64,000 bases of DNA. It comes from Tropicibacter sp. Alg240-R139 (GTDB lineage Bacteria; Pseudomonadota; Alphaproteobacteria; Rhodobacterales; Rhodobacteraceae). Where the stretch lies: positions 620,001 to 684,000 of the forward strand of contig NZ_UNRA01000001.1 in assembly GCF_900537075.1 (NCBI RefSeq), read 5' to 3'. Of the stretch, positions 1 through 8,353 are shown in pieces. The notes below the pieces were generated by a model. It made no database searches, was not told the DNA's origin, and saw only the letters and a list, made by a program, of their open reading frames with translations. The translations under genes and the position numbers were made by a program. Each line of letters opens with the position of its first letter. Position 1 is the first letter of the stretch.

Positions 1-472
1 TCCACATCCGATTGAATAGCCGGGCTGCCAGTGGCCAGTCGCCAGACTGCATCGCCTCTTGATATGGTTGCGCTATCCGGTTGTGTTCGGCCACAATATC
101 TGGCGCATCCTGCAAGGCGACGGCGAAAAACACCGGTTCGATCAATGTAAGGCTTCGAACCAGATCAGGGCGCTCCACCGCGACGCGTAAGGCAACAGTG
201 GCCCCAAAGGAATGGCCTACCACGTCCATTGGTCGCTCCAGAACCGTCAGCGCGGCTTCAACATTGCGGTCCTGAAAGTCACCTAGGCCATCCCAATCGG
301 CGCTCTTGCCATGAGACAGCATGTCAAAGGCATGGAACGTGGCCTCTTCACTTAACAGTGACGCCAAACGTTTCCACGCCCCCGAATGCGCGATAGTGCA
401 ATGAATGGCCAAGACATCACGCGCGCCCTTTCCAATAGAACGCACGTGAATCGGTTGTGTAAGGTCGCGCAT
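1..472 (-). CDS. Alpha/beta hydrolase, 3' end beyond window
   Basis: The minus strand reads an open frame from an ATG at 472 leftwards off the window edge, about 157 codons visible. The product shows an alpha/beta-hydrolase N-terminus: a strand ending in HCTIAHSG (oxyanion-type loop) and the nucleophile elbow GHSFG followed by a helix (ATVALRVAVERP). The catalytic Asp and His would lie beyond the edge. Its ATG overlaps the stop of the upstream isomerase gene by one base (TGATG), so the two are probably translationally coupled. Substrate unknown; the fold assignment is solid, the role is not. Confidence 0.85.
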   Translation of the reverse strand, partial: MRDLTQPIHVRSIGKGARDVLAIHCTIAHSGAWKRLASLLSEEATFHAFDMLSHGKSADWDGLGDFQDRNVEAALTVLERPMDVVGHSFGATVALRVAVERPDLVRSLTLIEPVFFAVALQDAPDIVAEHNRIAQPYQEAMQSGDWPLAARLFNRMW

Positions 473-1065
473 CAACGGCTCAGATGTGTAGCCAGATCCG
501 ACAGACGGTCTTGCCCCCAGAACCGTTGCCCATCTTCGGTGACATAAAACGGAGAGCCAAAGACGCCCCGCTTGACGGCCTCTTCCAGGTTGGCAGCATA
601 GGTTTCTGCCCCTACGAGCATACCGCTGTCGGCCAGCGATGGGTCAAACCCGGCCGCAGTCAGGCATTCACGAACCACGACGTCTTCGGCAATATCCTTC
701 TCTTCCGCCCAGCAGGCGCGCAGGATCAGGCGCACTAGCAGTCCTACGTCGCCTCCACCCGCATCGGCGGCCGCAATGATCGCATACGACGACGGGGCCG
801 CATTGGTTGGCCAGTGGGCGGGCTTGAGATTGAAATCCATGCCCAGGTTTGCCGACCGACGCAACAGATCCTGTGCCCGGTATTCAATCCGCGCGGGATG
901 CCGATCCTTGGGCGGTGTGCCCCCGGTGCGGCCAAACAGCGTCATGATATCGACGGGTTTATAAGTGATTGACGCACCATGTCTGGCGGCTATCTGCTCC
1001 AGGCCATCCCCCGCCAGATAGGCATAGGGTGAAAGTGTCGCAAAATAGTAGTCGATTTGGGCCAT
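472..1065 (-). CDS. 2-hydroxychromene-2-carboxylate isomerase family (DsbA/GST-kappa fold)
   Basis: About 197 residues starting [20 protein letters not shown], the typical opening of the HCCA isomerase/GST-kappa branch of the DsbA thioredoxin superfamily, ending with the family-like segment [22 protein letters not shown]. Known members isomerise 2-hydroxychromene-2-carboxylate in naphthalene breakdown using glutathione; many roseobacter copies have no known substrate. I chose the ATG at 1065 because a GGAG lies about nine bases upstream; an ATG at 1071 is possible. The open frame continues upstream only as an antisense shadow of prs. It is coupled to the downstream hydrolase by a one-base overlap and is divergent from prs. 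Confidence 0.8.
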   Translation of the reverse strand: MAQIDYYFATLSPYAYLAGDGLEQIAARHGASITYKPVDIMTLFGRTGGTPPKDRHPARIEYRAQDLLRRSANLGMDFNLKPAHWPTNAAPSSYAIIAAADAGGGDVGLLVRLILRACWAEEKDIAEDVVVRECLTAAGFDPSLADSGMLVGAETYAANLEEAVKRGVFGSPFYVTEDGQRFWGQDRLSDLATHLSR

Positions 1066-1171
1066 GTTCATTTTCTCCGCAGCGTTACCTTTGCGGGACG
1101 GTAAGCCCATGCTAAGCGGTGTCAACATCACGAATCTGTCACATAGTCCTTGCTGCCCGGGATCTCTGCCA

Positions 1172-2191
1172 ATGCCGACACTCACCGAACCCAAGCTTAT
1201 CTCTGGGAACGCCAACCTTCCACTTGCCGAAGCCATCTCGCGCCGGATGAGCCTGTACAGAGGTGTAGACCAGGGATTGGTCGATGCCCGCGTCGAACGG
1301 TTCAATGACGGCGAGATTTTCGTCGAGGTGTTCGAGAACGTCCGCGGCGAGGACATGTTCATCATCCAGCCGACCTCGAACCCGGCCAACGACAACCTGA
1401 TGGAACTGCTGATCATCTGCGACGCCCTGCGTCGTTCGTCAGCACAACGCATCACCGCCGTCATCCCCTACTTTGGCTACGCACGACAAGATCGTCGCAC
1501 CAAGGCGCGCACCCCGATTAGCGCCAAGCTGGTCGCAAACATGATGGTCGAAGCAGGCGTCGAGCGGGTTCTGACCATGGACCTGCACGCCGCTCAGATC
1601 CAGGGCTTCTTCGACATTCCTGTCGACAACCTCTATGCCAGCCCGGTCTTTGCCCTGGACGTCAAGAACCAGTTCAAAGGCCGCATGGACGAGCTGATGG
1701 TGGTGTCTCCGGACGTGGGTGGTGTGGCCCGTGCACGTGAGCTTGCCAAGCGCATCAACGCCCCGCTGTCGATCGTGGACAAACGCCGCGAAAAACCCGG
1801 TGAAGTGGCCGAGATGACCGTGATCGGTGATGTCACCGGCAAGACCTGCCTGATCGTGGATGACATGTGCGACACCGCCGGTACGCTCTGCAAGGCAGCT
1901 CAGGTGCTGCTGGATAACGGCGCCAAGGAAGTGCATTCCTACATCACCCACGGCGTCATGAGCGGCCCTGCTGTCGAGCGTGTGACCAATTCGGTGATGA
2001 AATCGCTGGTGATCACGGATTCGATCCAACCAACCGAAGCGATCTTGAACACACCCAACATCCGCGTGGTCCCAACCGCTCCGATCTTTACGCAGGCCAT
2101 CCTGAACATCTGGAACGGCACCAGCGTCTCATCCTTGTTTGAGGACAAAACCCTGACCCCGATCTACGAGTCACTCTATCACATGGATTGA
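1172..2191 (+). CDS. prs: Ribose-phosphate pyrophosphokinase
   Basis: Makes PRPP from ribose 5-phosphate and ATP for purine, pyrimidine, His, Trp and NAD synthesis, in the cytosol. The protein (339 residues from the ATG at 1172) has the hallmarks: [10 protein letters not shown] near the N-terminus, the flexible-loop motif [18 protein letters not shown], the metal-binding [11 protein letters not shown], and the PRPP-binding loop [10 protein letters not shown]. An open frame extends upstream to 1064, but the extra 36 residues are not family-like. No strong Shine-Dalgarno is visible before 1172. A clear intrinsic terminator follows the stop. Confidence 0.97.
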   Translation: MPTLTEPKLISGNANLPLAEAISRRMSLYRGVDQGLVDARVERFNDGEIFVEVFENVRGEDMFIIQPTSNPANDNLMELLIICDALRRSSAQRITAVIPYFGYARQDRRTKARTPISAKLVANMMVEAGVERVLTMDLHAAQIQGFFDIPVDNLYASPVFALDVKNQFKGRMDELMVVSPDVGGVARARELAKRINAPLSIVDKRREKPGEVAEMTVIGDVTGKTCLIVDDMCDTAGTLCKAAQVLLDNGAKEVHSYITHGVMSGPAVERVTNSVMKSLVITDSIQPTEAILNTPNIRVVPTAPIFTQAILNIWNGTSVSSLFEDKTLTPIYESLYHMD

Positions 2192-2216
2192 GTGTATGCT
2201 CGAATTCGGAAACAAG

Positions 2217-2242
2217 AAAAGGCGGCCCATGAGCCGCCTTTT
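2217..2242 (+). terminator. Rho-independent terminator of prs
   Basis: A GC-rich hairpin with arms GGCGGC (2221-2226) and GCCGCC (2233-2238) and a 6-base loop, extended by an AAAA/TTTT pairing and followed by T residues, 25 bases after the prs stop. The IS element begins about 45 bases further on. Confidence 0.8.
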
Positions 2243-2287
2243 CTATGGCCAGGACTCAAATAGGTGATTGGTACAAAAGTCCGCTTT

Positions 2288-3813
2288 GCGGAGATACTGT
2301 TGAAGAAGTCGGTGTTTTGGCGGGCTTGATGTTGATCAAGAAACAGGCCAGCCGCGTTTCCCTTCACGCAGGCGCTGGTGTTGGCAGCAATTTAGCCAGT
2401 TTGCGGAGGTTTTGGGCTGTTGCTGCGAGTTGGAACTGTTCTGTTGCATCTTTGGGTCCGCGAAGCCGCATCATCCGCAGGCCGATGTATCGTTTTAGGT
2501 GCGCAAATAGCATCTCGACCTTTCGTCGCTGGATGAACGAGGTAATGTAGGCGTCTGTCTTGCGGATATCGCGGGCGACATCGCGTGCAGCTTCATGAAC
2601 CGAGCGGAGCAAATTTCGCGCCGGTTGGGTTGGGCAGCACATTGGCTTCAAGGGGCATGCGTCGCAATCCAGTTTGGATGCGCGGTATTTGATGAACCCG
2701 TCTTTTCCGCCGTTCGCAACACGCGGCTTTGAGAACTTCCTTCGGTACGTCTGAAGCGATTGGCCTCCTGGGCAAGAGTAGCTATCGGTCGCTGGATCAT
2801 ATGCAAAATCCTCACGTGAGAATGTTCCGTCGGTTCGTTTGGATTTGTCCCAGACCGGAATGTGGGGTTCGATTTGACGGTCCTCCACCAGCCAGCCCAA
2901 CATCTCGGCTGATCCATAGCCTGTATCACCCACAAGCTTATCGGGTTTGATCCCAAACCGATCCTGCACCCGGTCAATCATGTCCCTTGCGGCCCGCGCT
3001 TCAGCGGGCCGGATCGGGGCTGTCGGTTCGACATCCACAATGACCGCATTGTCCAAATCCACCAAGTAGTTGGTAGAATAAGCAAAGTATGCGGCACCTC
3101 CATCTGCTCCTGTCCAACGAGCAGCGGGATCGACCGGCGAGATGTATTTGGGGATTACCTTTGTCGCTGCCCCGAAAGCAACGTGATCGAGTGTCTCAAT
3201 ATATTCATCTACTGCGCGCGACGTCAGATTCGATGGCAATCCTTCTTTGCTATCAACCCCACGCGTCTGGTTCGCATTGGCCGGGATCAGACTGGCATCG
3301 ACACCAAAGCTGTGACCACCGACCAGCCCTTCATCCATGCAGCGCTGCAAAACCGTCTCGAACAGATGCCGGAACAGGCCACTTTCACGGAAACGGCCGT
3401 GACGGTTCTTCGAGAAGGTAGCATGATCCGGCACTGGATCGACCAGGTCCAGCCTACAAAACCAGCGGTAGGCCAGATTGACATGCACCTCTTCGCAAAG
3501 CCGCCGCTCGGACCGGATGCCCATGCAATAGCCAAGCAACAACATCCGGATCATCAGCTCAGGATCAATCAAAGGGCGGCCATGCAAACTGTAAAACGGC
3601 GAAAGCAACGGACGCACATCTGATAGGTCAAGAAACCGATCAATCCCCCGCATCGGGTGGTCCCGCGGCACAAACGATTCAATTGAGAACTCATAAAACA
3701 GCGCGCCTTGAGCCATCTGCCTTGGTCCCATCATCGCCGAACCCTCCACTTTCAAAACAAGTGAAGCAGAGCAACAACAACCAATCAAAGGACTTTTTCA
3801 ACAGGATCTCCGC
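2288..3813. mobile_element. IS1182-family insertion sequence, apparently complete
   Basis: A single transposase gene is flanked by matching terminal inverted repeats: 2288-2310 and 3791-3813. The ends read GCGGAGATACTGTTGAAGAA and, reverse-complemented, GCGGAGATCCTGTTGAAAAA, each followed by GTC, with two mismatches in 23 positions. The element is about 1526 bp, in the size range of IS1182. Exact outer ends and target duplication are uncertain because the next bases do not give an obvious direct repeat. It sits just past the prs terminator, so it disrupts no gene. Confidence 0.85.
2364..3734 (-). CDS. IS1182-family transposase
   Basis: A 456-residue protein starting MMGPRQMAQGALFYEFSIES. It has the DUF772-like N-terminal domain (PLIDPELMIRMLLLGYCMGI), a DDE-type domain with VDASLI and VGDTGYGSAEML, a Cys-rich insertion (CPGG, CDACPLKPMCC) and a C-terminal RRKVEMLFAHLKRYIGLRMMRLRG segment that supplies the catalytic Glu region. 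I chose the ATG pair at 3734/3731 because GGAGGG lies eight bases upstream; the frame is open to 3788. No frameshift or internal stop is seen, so the enzyme is probably intact. Confidence 0.92.
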   Translation of the reverse strand: MMGPRQMAQGALFYEFSIESFVPRDHPMRGIDRFLDLSDVRPLLSPFYSLHGRPLIDPELMIRMLLLGYCMGIRSERRLCEEVHVNLAYRWFCRLDLVDPVPDHATFSKNRHGRFRESGLFRHLFETVLQRCMDEGLVGGHSFGVDASLIPANANQTRGVDSKEGLPSNLTSRAVDEYIETLDHVAFGAATKVIPKYISPVDPAARWTGADGGAAYFAYSTNYLVDLDNAVIVDVEPTAPIRPAEARAARDMIDRVQDRFGIKPDKLVGDTGYGSAEMLGWLVEDRQIEPHIPVWDKSKRTDGTFSREDFAYDPATDSYSCPGGQSLQTYRRKFSKPRVANGGKDGFIKYRASKLDCDACPLKPMCCPTQPARNLLRSVHEAARDVARDIRKTDAYITSFIQRRKVEMLFAHLKRYIGLRMMRLRGPKDATEQFQLAATAQNLRKLAKLLPTPAPA

Positions 3814-3974
3814 ACCTCCGTCATTGATCAAGCCTAAGTATGCGCACTAAGACACCCAACCGGTCCGTGCCTTAGGCATACTCCAAGAGCGCCTTGGTCA
3901 AGCTGTCGCAGGGCGGGCTCGCATATCGCTCAATACGGGGTTTGTGGTCTAGTGGGTGACATACCATTCCCGAA

Positions 3975-4045
3975 GCGCTCCCGCCCGTCGGCGATGCCCC
4001 TTGCGGGACACCTTCTCCCGTTGGGCCGGGCGCCACGCTGCGCGC
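3975..4045 (-). repeat. Dispersed intergenic hairpin repeat, copy 1
   Basis: Shares its core with copies at 12016-12104 and 13041-13122: CTCCCGCCCGTCG, then a small hairpin, then TCTCCCGTTGGGC. Read on the minus strand the hairpin is GTCCC-GCAA-GGGGC with a GNRA-type loop. The longer palindrome next to the core is degraded here compared with the other two copies. It fills most of the gap between the IS and the GFA gene (3814-4175), which otherwise shows no gene. Confidence 0.65.
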
Positions 4046-4175
4046 GACGCGACACCGCTTGCGGCGGATGTTAACGATACTCGCACCCTGGGAGAGGGAA
4101 TGCACCATCGAATCTGAACCGTGCCGCTGGCGATATGCTATCGATGACAGTGGGGCGCGAGGAGAGAGGACACAC

Positions 4176-4541
4176 ATGATCAAGGTGACCGGCGGATGCC
4201 TGTGCGGCGAGGTTCGATTTGAGGCCCACGGATCGCCGCTCCGTGTGGGGGTTTGCCATTGCATGGATTGCCGCAAGCATCACGGCGCGCCGTTTCATGC
4301 CTCGGCGATCTATCTTCTGGAGGCGGTCATCGTTACTGGGCAGACGCAGCATTACGAGGGCAGGCATTTCTGTCCGTACTGCGGATCCTCGGTCTTTTCT
4401 TGTACGGAGGGTGAAATTGAGCTGCATCTGGGCGCATTGGATGAGCCCGACCTTTTCACGCCCACCTATGAACTCTGGACCATTCGGCGCGCGCATTGGC
4501 TCGCGCCGATCCTCGGGGCTACACCTCGTGACAGGAACTGA
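4176..4541 (+). CDS. GFA-domain (glutathione-dependent formaldehyde-activating-like) zinc protein
   Basis: A 121-residue protein with the GFA/CENP-V fold Cys pattern: GGCLCGEVRFEA at the start, CHCMDCRKHHGAPFHASA in the middle and FCPYCGSSVFS near residue 70; these cysteines bind structural and catalytic zinc in the family. Members carry the name of glutathione-dependent formaldehyde activation, but most have no proven substrate. The start at 4176 is supported by a purine-rich AGGAGAGAGGA just upstream; an earlier in-frame start at 4059 would translate intergenic sequence. It stands alone between the repeat copy and ihfB. Confidence 0.88.
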   Translation: MIKVTGGCLCGEVRFEAHGSPLRVGVCHCMDCRKHHGAPFHASAIYLLEAVIVTGQTQHYEGRHFCPYCGSSVFSCTEGEIELHLGALDEPDLFTPTYELWTIRRAHWLAPILGATPRDRN

Positions 4542-4732
4542 CAGACCGGAACCCGAGCGGTGAAGCGGGGTACGGTTTGGCGGCCTGCTTTGTACTGTGG
4601 AGGCACCGAATCATCTGATGCGAACCAGACGACTCGGGCCAATTGCGGCAATGCAGCACGTCTGTCGGTTGAAAATCTCTTAAACGCAGGGCGATAATTG
4701 TGGCGTCAATCCCAATTTTTCCCGGTATGGCT

Positions 4733-4761
4733 TTGACTTAACGTTCCCCAACGCCTTAGTT
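4733..4761 (+). promoter_or_regulatory. Possible sigma-70 promoter for ihfB-lapA-trpF
   Basis: TTGACT at 4733-4738, a 17-base spacer and TTAGTT at 4756-4761, about 60 bases upstream of the ihfB start. The -35 is good and the -10 weak. The rest of the 4542-4822 gap shows no gene. Confidence 0.35.
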
Positions 4762-4822
4762 TTCCTGTACGATCACAAAAATAGCCACGCGCCAACATGT
4801 TGCCTTGGGAGGGGAACTGACC

Positions 4823-5104
4823 ATGATCCGTTCGGAACTGATCCAAAAAATCGCCGATGAAAACCCACATCTGTATCAGCGGGACGTCGAACGGATCGTG
4901 AATACCGTCTTCGAAGAAGTGACAGGTGCTATGGCGCGCGGTGACCGGGTCGAGCTGCGTGGTTTTGGCGCATTCTCGGTGAAACAGCGTGACGCGCGGA
5001 TTGGTCGCAATCCAAGAACCGGAGAAACAGTGCATGTCGAAGAAAAGCATGTGCCGTTCTTCAAGACCGGCAAGCTGCTGCGGGATCGATTGAACGGAAA
5101 GTAA
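4823..5104 (+). CDS. ihfB: Integration host factor subunit beta
   Basis: A 93-residue HU/IHF-family DNA-bending protein. It begins [19 protein letters not shown] and carries the DNA-binding arm signature [20 protein letters not shown](GE) followed by [14 protein letters not shown] beta pairs with IHF alpha and bends DNA at specific sites in replication, recombination and transcription. The ATG at 4823 follows GAGGGG; the frame is open a little upstream (4805) but that is outside the usual length. lapA starts five bases after its stop, so the two share an mRNA. Confidence 0.95.
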   Translation: MIRSELIQKIADENPHLYQRDVERIVNTVFEEVTGAMARGDRVELRGFGAFSVKQRDARIGRNPRTGETVHVEEKHVPFFKTGKLLRDRLNGK

Positions 5105-5108
5105 CAAC

Positions 5109-5459
5109 ATGCGCTACATTCGCTACGCGTTTCTGGGGACCCTTGGCATTCTTTTGGTGTCAGTGTCGCTGGCAAACCGCAACTTTGTGACCCTCAAACT
5201 TGTGCCCGAGGATCTGGCCGGGCTGATTGGCTTTAACCTCTCCGTTTCTCTGCCGCTCTTTGTTGTGGTTTTGGGCGGTATTGCTGCTGGGATCATCATC
5301 GGGTTCGTTTGGGAATGGCTGCGCGAGCACAAGCACCGCAAAGAGGCTACGGTCAAACACCGTGAGGTCCGCAAGCTGGAACGCGAAGTGACCAAGCTCA
5401 AGGACAAGAGCAACGAAGGCAAGGACGAGGTGCTGGCCATCCTCGACGAGGCTAGCTGA
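5109..5459 (+). CDS. LapA-domain (DUF1049) inner-membrane protein
   Basis: A 116-residue protein with two membrane spans (about residues 5-22 and 45-66: GTLGILLVSVSLANRNF and LPLFVVVLGGIAAGIIIGFVW), followed by a charged, probably coiled-coil tail (EVRKLEREVTKLKDK). This is the LapA/DUF1049 architecture. In Escherichia coli LapA works with LapB in lipopolysaccharide assembly control, but the short alphaproteobacterial forms are not characterised. The four-base gap after ihfB and eight bases to trpF indicate one operon, an arrangement common in roseobacters. Confidence 0.88.
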   Translation: MRYIRYAFLGTLGILLVSVSLANRNFVTLKLVPEDLAGLIGFNLSVSLPLFVVVLGGIAAGIIIGFVWEWLREHKHRKEATVKHREVRKLEREVTKLKDKSNEGKDEVLAILDEAS

Positions 5460-5467
5460 TTTAGACC

Positions 5468-6124
5468 ATGTCTCAGACTGTCAGTGCAAAGATTTGCGGG
5501 GTTAAGTCGCCCGCGGATGTTGTGGCCGCAGCCCGGGCGCGCGCGCGCTATGTGGGTTTTGTGTTCTTTGCGAAATCGCCACGGTATCTGACGGTCAAGG
5601 AGGCTGCGGCATTGGCCGCCGAAGTGCCCCTTGGTGTCGCCAAGGTAGCGTTGACGGTGAATGCCACGGACGACGAACTGGATCAGATCACGGGCGCGGT
5701 GCCGCTCGACATGTTGCAACTGCACGGCAAGGAAAGCCCCGAGCGCGTGGCCGAGGTCAAGGCGCGTTATGGCCTGCCGGTGATGAAGGCAATCGGTATC
5801 GCCGATGCCGAGGATCTGCTACAGATCGATTTGTATTCGGATGTGGCCGACCAACTGCTGATCGATGCCAAACCGCCCAAGAACGCGGACCTGCCTGGCG
5901 GCAACGGTTTGGCGTTCGACTGGCGCCTGCTGGCGGGCCGCAAGTACTGGCAGACCCCGTGGATGCTGGCCGGTGGCCTGACGCCCGAAAACGTGGCCGA
6001 AGCCATTCGGATGACGGGCGCGCGCCAGGTTGATGTCTCGTCCGGGGTCGAAAGCGCCCCGGGTGTCAAAGATGCGGGTAAGATCCGCGCCTTTCTGGCC
6101 GCAACCGAAGCTCAGGATGCCTGA
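5468..6124 (+). CDS. trpF: Phosphoribosylanthranilate isomerase
   Basis: Catalyses the Amadori rearrangement of N-(5-phosphoribosyl)anthranilate to CdRP in tryptophan synthesis. The 218-residue TIM-barrel protein begins [13 protein letters not shown] (catalytic Cys in KICG), has [15 protein letters not shown], the LQLHG strand, and the phosphate-binding [13 protein letters not shown] and [15 protein letters not shown] with the general-acid Asp. All length and motif checks fit. It shares an operon with ihfB-lapA upstream, overlaps the next gene by eight bases, and lies in the same direction as trpB. Confidence 0.97.
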   Translation: MSQTVSAKICGVKSPADVVAAARARARYVGFVFFAKSPRYLTVKEAAALAAEVPLGVAKVALTVNATDDELDQITGAVPLDMLQLHGKESPERVAEVKARYGLPVMKAIGIADAEDLLQIDLYSDVADQLLIDAKPPKNADLPGGNGLAFDWRLLAGRKYWQTPWMLAGGLTPENVAEAIRMTGARQVDVSSGVESAPGVKDAGKIRAFLAATEAQDA

Positions 6125-6503
6125 TCCTTACGATCTGTTGCTGGGCGAGCGTGACGACGTCACGCCGGATGACATCGACTTTTTCGCAGCAGATCCCGGA
6201 CGGTTGGAGTTGCTCCGCGCACGCGAAGGCGGGCGCGACAAACGCCTGATCACTTTGCTGGTCTGCGCCGTCGGGCTGATCGTTCTGTCCAAGATCATCG
6301 TCGCGCAATACCCAGACCAGGTCGAGCAATTGATCAGCGATGTCTTTGTCGATCTCTTCTTCGAATTGGGGGCTGCCCTGATCGGCGCGGCGGTCACCGT
6401 CTTGCTGATCAACCGCTCATCCGTACGCCAGACCCAAAAGAACCTGGAACTGAGGCGCGAGATCGAACGGCGGATCTCTGAAAGACAACACAGCAACAAC
6501 TGA
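6117..6503 (+). CDS. Small two-span membrane protein of unknown function
   Basis: A 128-residue protein from the ATG at 6117, which overlaps the end of trpF by eight bases. It has an acidic N-terminus ([18 protein letters not shown]), two hydrophobic segments ([19 protein letters not shown] and [18 protein letters not shown]) and a charged C-terminal helix rich in Arg, Glu and Gln. The overlap suggests translational coupling to trpF. I do not recognise the family, and nothing visible ties it to tryptophan synthesis. Confidence 0.75.
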   Translation: MPDPYDLLLGERDDVTPDDIDFFAADPGRLELLRAREGGRDKRLITLLVCAVGLIVLSKIIVAQYPDQVEQLISDVFVDLFFELGAALIGAAVTVLLINRSSVRQTQKNLELRREIERRISERQHSNN

Positions 6504-6551
6504 TCCGACCCGCGCGCTCTGGCGTATCCCCTTTGACAGGAGGGCAAGGCG

Positions 6552-6887
6552 ATGATGGCAGCGATCGGTGGTGTAAGGTTGAAAAGCTGGCTGACAGCAC
6601 CTGAGTTCTTCTGGCGTGCGCGGCAGGCTTTGCAACAGGCCAAGGATAGCCCCGGATGCCACCACGCCATCGTTTTTCCCCGGGGTGACATCTATTTCTC
6701 GCTTAGCGTCTGGAACACGCCCGAAGACATGATCGCCTACGCGCACAGCGGCCCGCACGCACGTCTGCTCAAGGTCACGCCGCGTCTTGCGCATGTGCTC
6801 TATTTCCACCACTTCCCCTGCACTGACATCCCAGCCCCCAACGTCGCGTGGCAACTGTGGCGGCAACAGGGGCAATCCGCAGCTTGA
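6552..6887 (+). CDS. Conserved hypothetical protein, possible dimeric alpha-beta-barrel fold
   Basis: A 111-residue protein preceded by GGAGGG. The segment FFWRARQALQQAKDSPGC, then IYFSLSVWNTPEDMIAYAHSGPHARLL, resembles small ferredoxin-like (ABM/DUF3291-type) proteins in which a strand W-N-T-P-E-D and a helix containing His form a substrate or heme pocket. This is a fold-level impression only. It lies between the trpF-linked membrane protein and trpB in the same direction, so it is likely cotranscribed. Confidence 0.7.
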   Translation: MMAAIGGVRLKSWLTAPEFFWRARQALQQAKDSPGCHHAIVFPRGDIYFSLSVWNTPEDMIAYAHSGPHARLLKVTPRLAHVLYFHHFPCTDIPAPNVAWQLWRQQGQSAA

Positions 6888-6955
6888 TGCCTTTTTTGCA
6901 TGGCAAATCCGGCGCGCACCTCCTATGAACATCTGGCACGACGACGGAGACTCTC

Positions 6956-8203
6956 ATGGCCAACGACCTTTTTAACTCCTTCATGTCCGGCCCCGACGAA
7001 AGCGGGCGGTTCGGCATCTTTGGCGGACGGTTCGTCAGCGAAACCCTGATGCCGCTGATCCTGTCTCTGGAAGAAGAATACGAAAAGGCCAAGGACGATC
7101 CGACCTTCTGGGCCGAGATGGACGATCTCTGGGCCAACTACGTGGGTCGACCGTCGCCGCTCTATTATGCCGAGCGTCTGACCGAGCATCTGGGCGGGGC
7201 CAAGATTTACCTCAAGCGCGACGAGCTGAACCACACCGGCGCGCATAAGATCAACAATGTGCTCGGCCAGATCATCCTGGCACGTCGCATGGGCAAAACT
7301 CGGATCATCGCGGAAACCGGCGCCGGCCAGCATGGCGTCGCCACGGCCACTGTCTGCGCCAAGTTCGGCCTAAAATGCGTGGTCTACATGGGCGCACACG
7401 ACGTACAGCGTCAGGCGCCCAATGTCTTCCGTATGCGCCTGCTGGGCGCCGAGGTCATCCCCGTCACCTCTGGCCGTGGCACGCTCAAGGACGCGATGAA
7501 CGATGCCCTGCGCGACTGGGTCACCAACGTGCGCGACACCTTCTACTGCATCGGCACCGTAGCTGGCCCGCACCCCTATCCGGCGATGGTCCGCGATTTT
7601 CAGTCGATCATCGGCAAAGAGGCCAAAGAGCAGATGCATAAGGCCGAGGGCCGTCTGCCTGACACGCTGATTGCTGCCATCGGTGGTGGTTCAAACGCCA
7701 TGGGCCTGTTCTATCCCTTCCTTGACGACAAAGACGTCAATATCATCGGGGTTGAGGCCGGCGGCAAAGGCGTTAACGAAAAGATGGAGCATTGTGCCTC
7801 GCTCACCGGCGGCCGCCCCGGCGTGCTGCACGGCAACCGCACCTATCTGCTGCAGGACGACGACGGTCAGATCCTCGAAGGGTACTCGATCTCCGCCGGT
7901 CTCGACTATCCCGGCATCGGCCCCGAGCACGCCTGGTTAAACGACATCGGCCGCGCGCAATACGTCTCGATCACCGATATGGAAGCGCTAGAGGCGTTCC
8001 AGCTCTGCTGTTCGACCGAAGGCATCATCCCCGCGTTGGAGCCCTCTCACGCGCTGGCCCATGTGATGAAGATCGCGCCCGAACTGCCCGCCGATCACCT
8101 GATCTGCATGAACATGTGTGGTCGCGGAGACAAGGATGTGCAGACAGTCGCCAAACACCTGAACTTCGACATGTCCGACACCGAAGGGCGCGACGCGAGC
8201 TAA
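6956..8203 (+). CDS. trpB: Tryptophan synthase beta chain
   Basis: Joins indole and serine to give tryptophan in the alpha2-beta2 complex. The 415-residue protein shows the PLP lysine in [10 protein letters not shown] (Lys98), the substrate loop [14 protein letters not shown], the phosphate-binding GGGSNAMG and the C-terminal SGRGD-equivalent [15 protein letters not shown] precedes the ATG. The partner trpA lies 11 kb away on the opposite strand (19527-20318), so the usual trpFBA order is broken here. A hairpin terminator follows. Confidence 0.97.
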   Translation: MANDLFNSFMSGPDESGRFGIFGGRFVSETLMPLILSLEEEYEKAKDDPTFWAEMDDLWANYVGRPSPLYYAERLTEHLGGAKIYLKRDELNHTGAHKINNVLGQIILARRMGKTRIIAETGAGQHGVATATVCAKFGLKCVVYMGAHDVQRQAPNVFRMRLLGAEVIPVTSGRGTLKDAMNDALRDWVTNVRDTFYCIGTVAGPHPYPAMVRDFQSIIGKEAKEQMHKAEGRLPDTLIAAIGGGSNAMGLFYPFLDDKDVNIIGVEAGGKGVNEKMEHCASLTGGRPGVLHGNRTYLLQDDDGQILEGYSISAGLDYPGIGPEHAWLNDIGRAQYVSITDMEALEAFQLCCSTEGIIPALEPSHALAHVMKIAPELPADHLICMNMCGRGDKDVQTVAKHLNFDMSDTEGRDAS

Positions 8204-8237
8204 ATCGCCGCCCAGGCCGGTGCCTCAAGTTTCCGCC

Positions 8238-8273
8238 AAAGGCGGCGCAGCTGAAACAGGCTGTGCCGCCTTT
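8238..8273 (+). terminator. Probable terminator after trpB
   Basis: Arms AAAGGCGGCGCAG (8238-8250) and CTGTGCCGCCTTT (8261-8273) pair along 13 positions with one G-T wobble around a 10-base loop, followed by GACGTTTTGA. It stands 34 bases after the trpB stop. Confidence 0.6.
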
Positions 8274-8353
8274 GACGTTTTGACGCGCAGGAAGCGCTCC
8301 TTGCAAAGACGCTTGGTCGTAAGGTCGGAGTAGTATCAGAGGGGGTGTTGGCG

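Noticed and set aside
1064-1171. Upstream extension of prs to 1064
   Set aside because: The added residues are not PRPP-synthetase-like and overlap the divergent isomerase start; the 339-residue form fits the family.
3872-4276. Minus-strand frame of 134 codons across the intergenic repeat and the GFA start
   Set aside because: It reads through repeat copy 1 and antisense to a clear zinc-protein gene.
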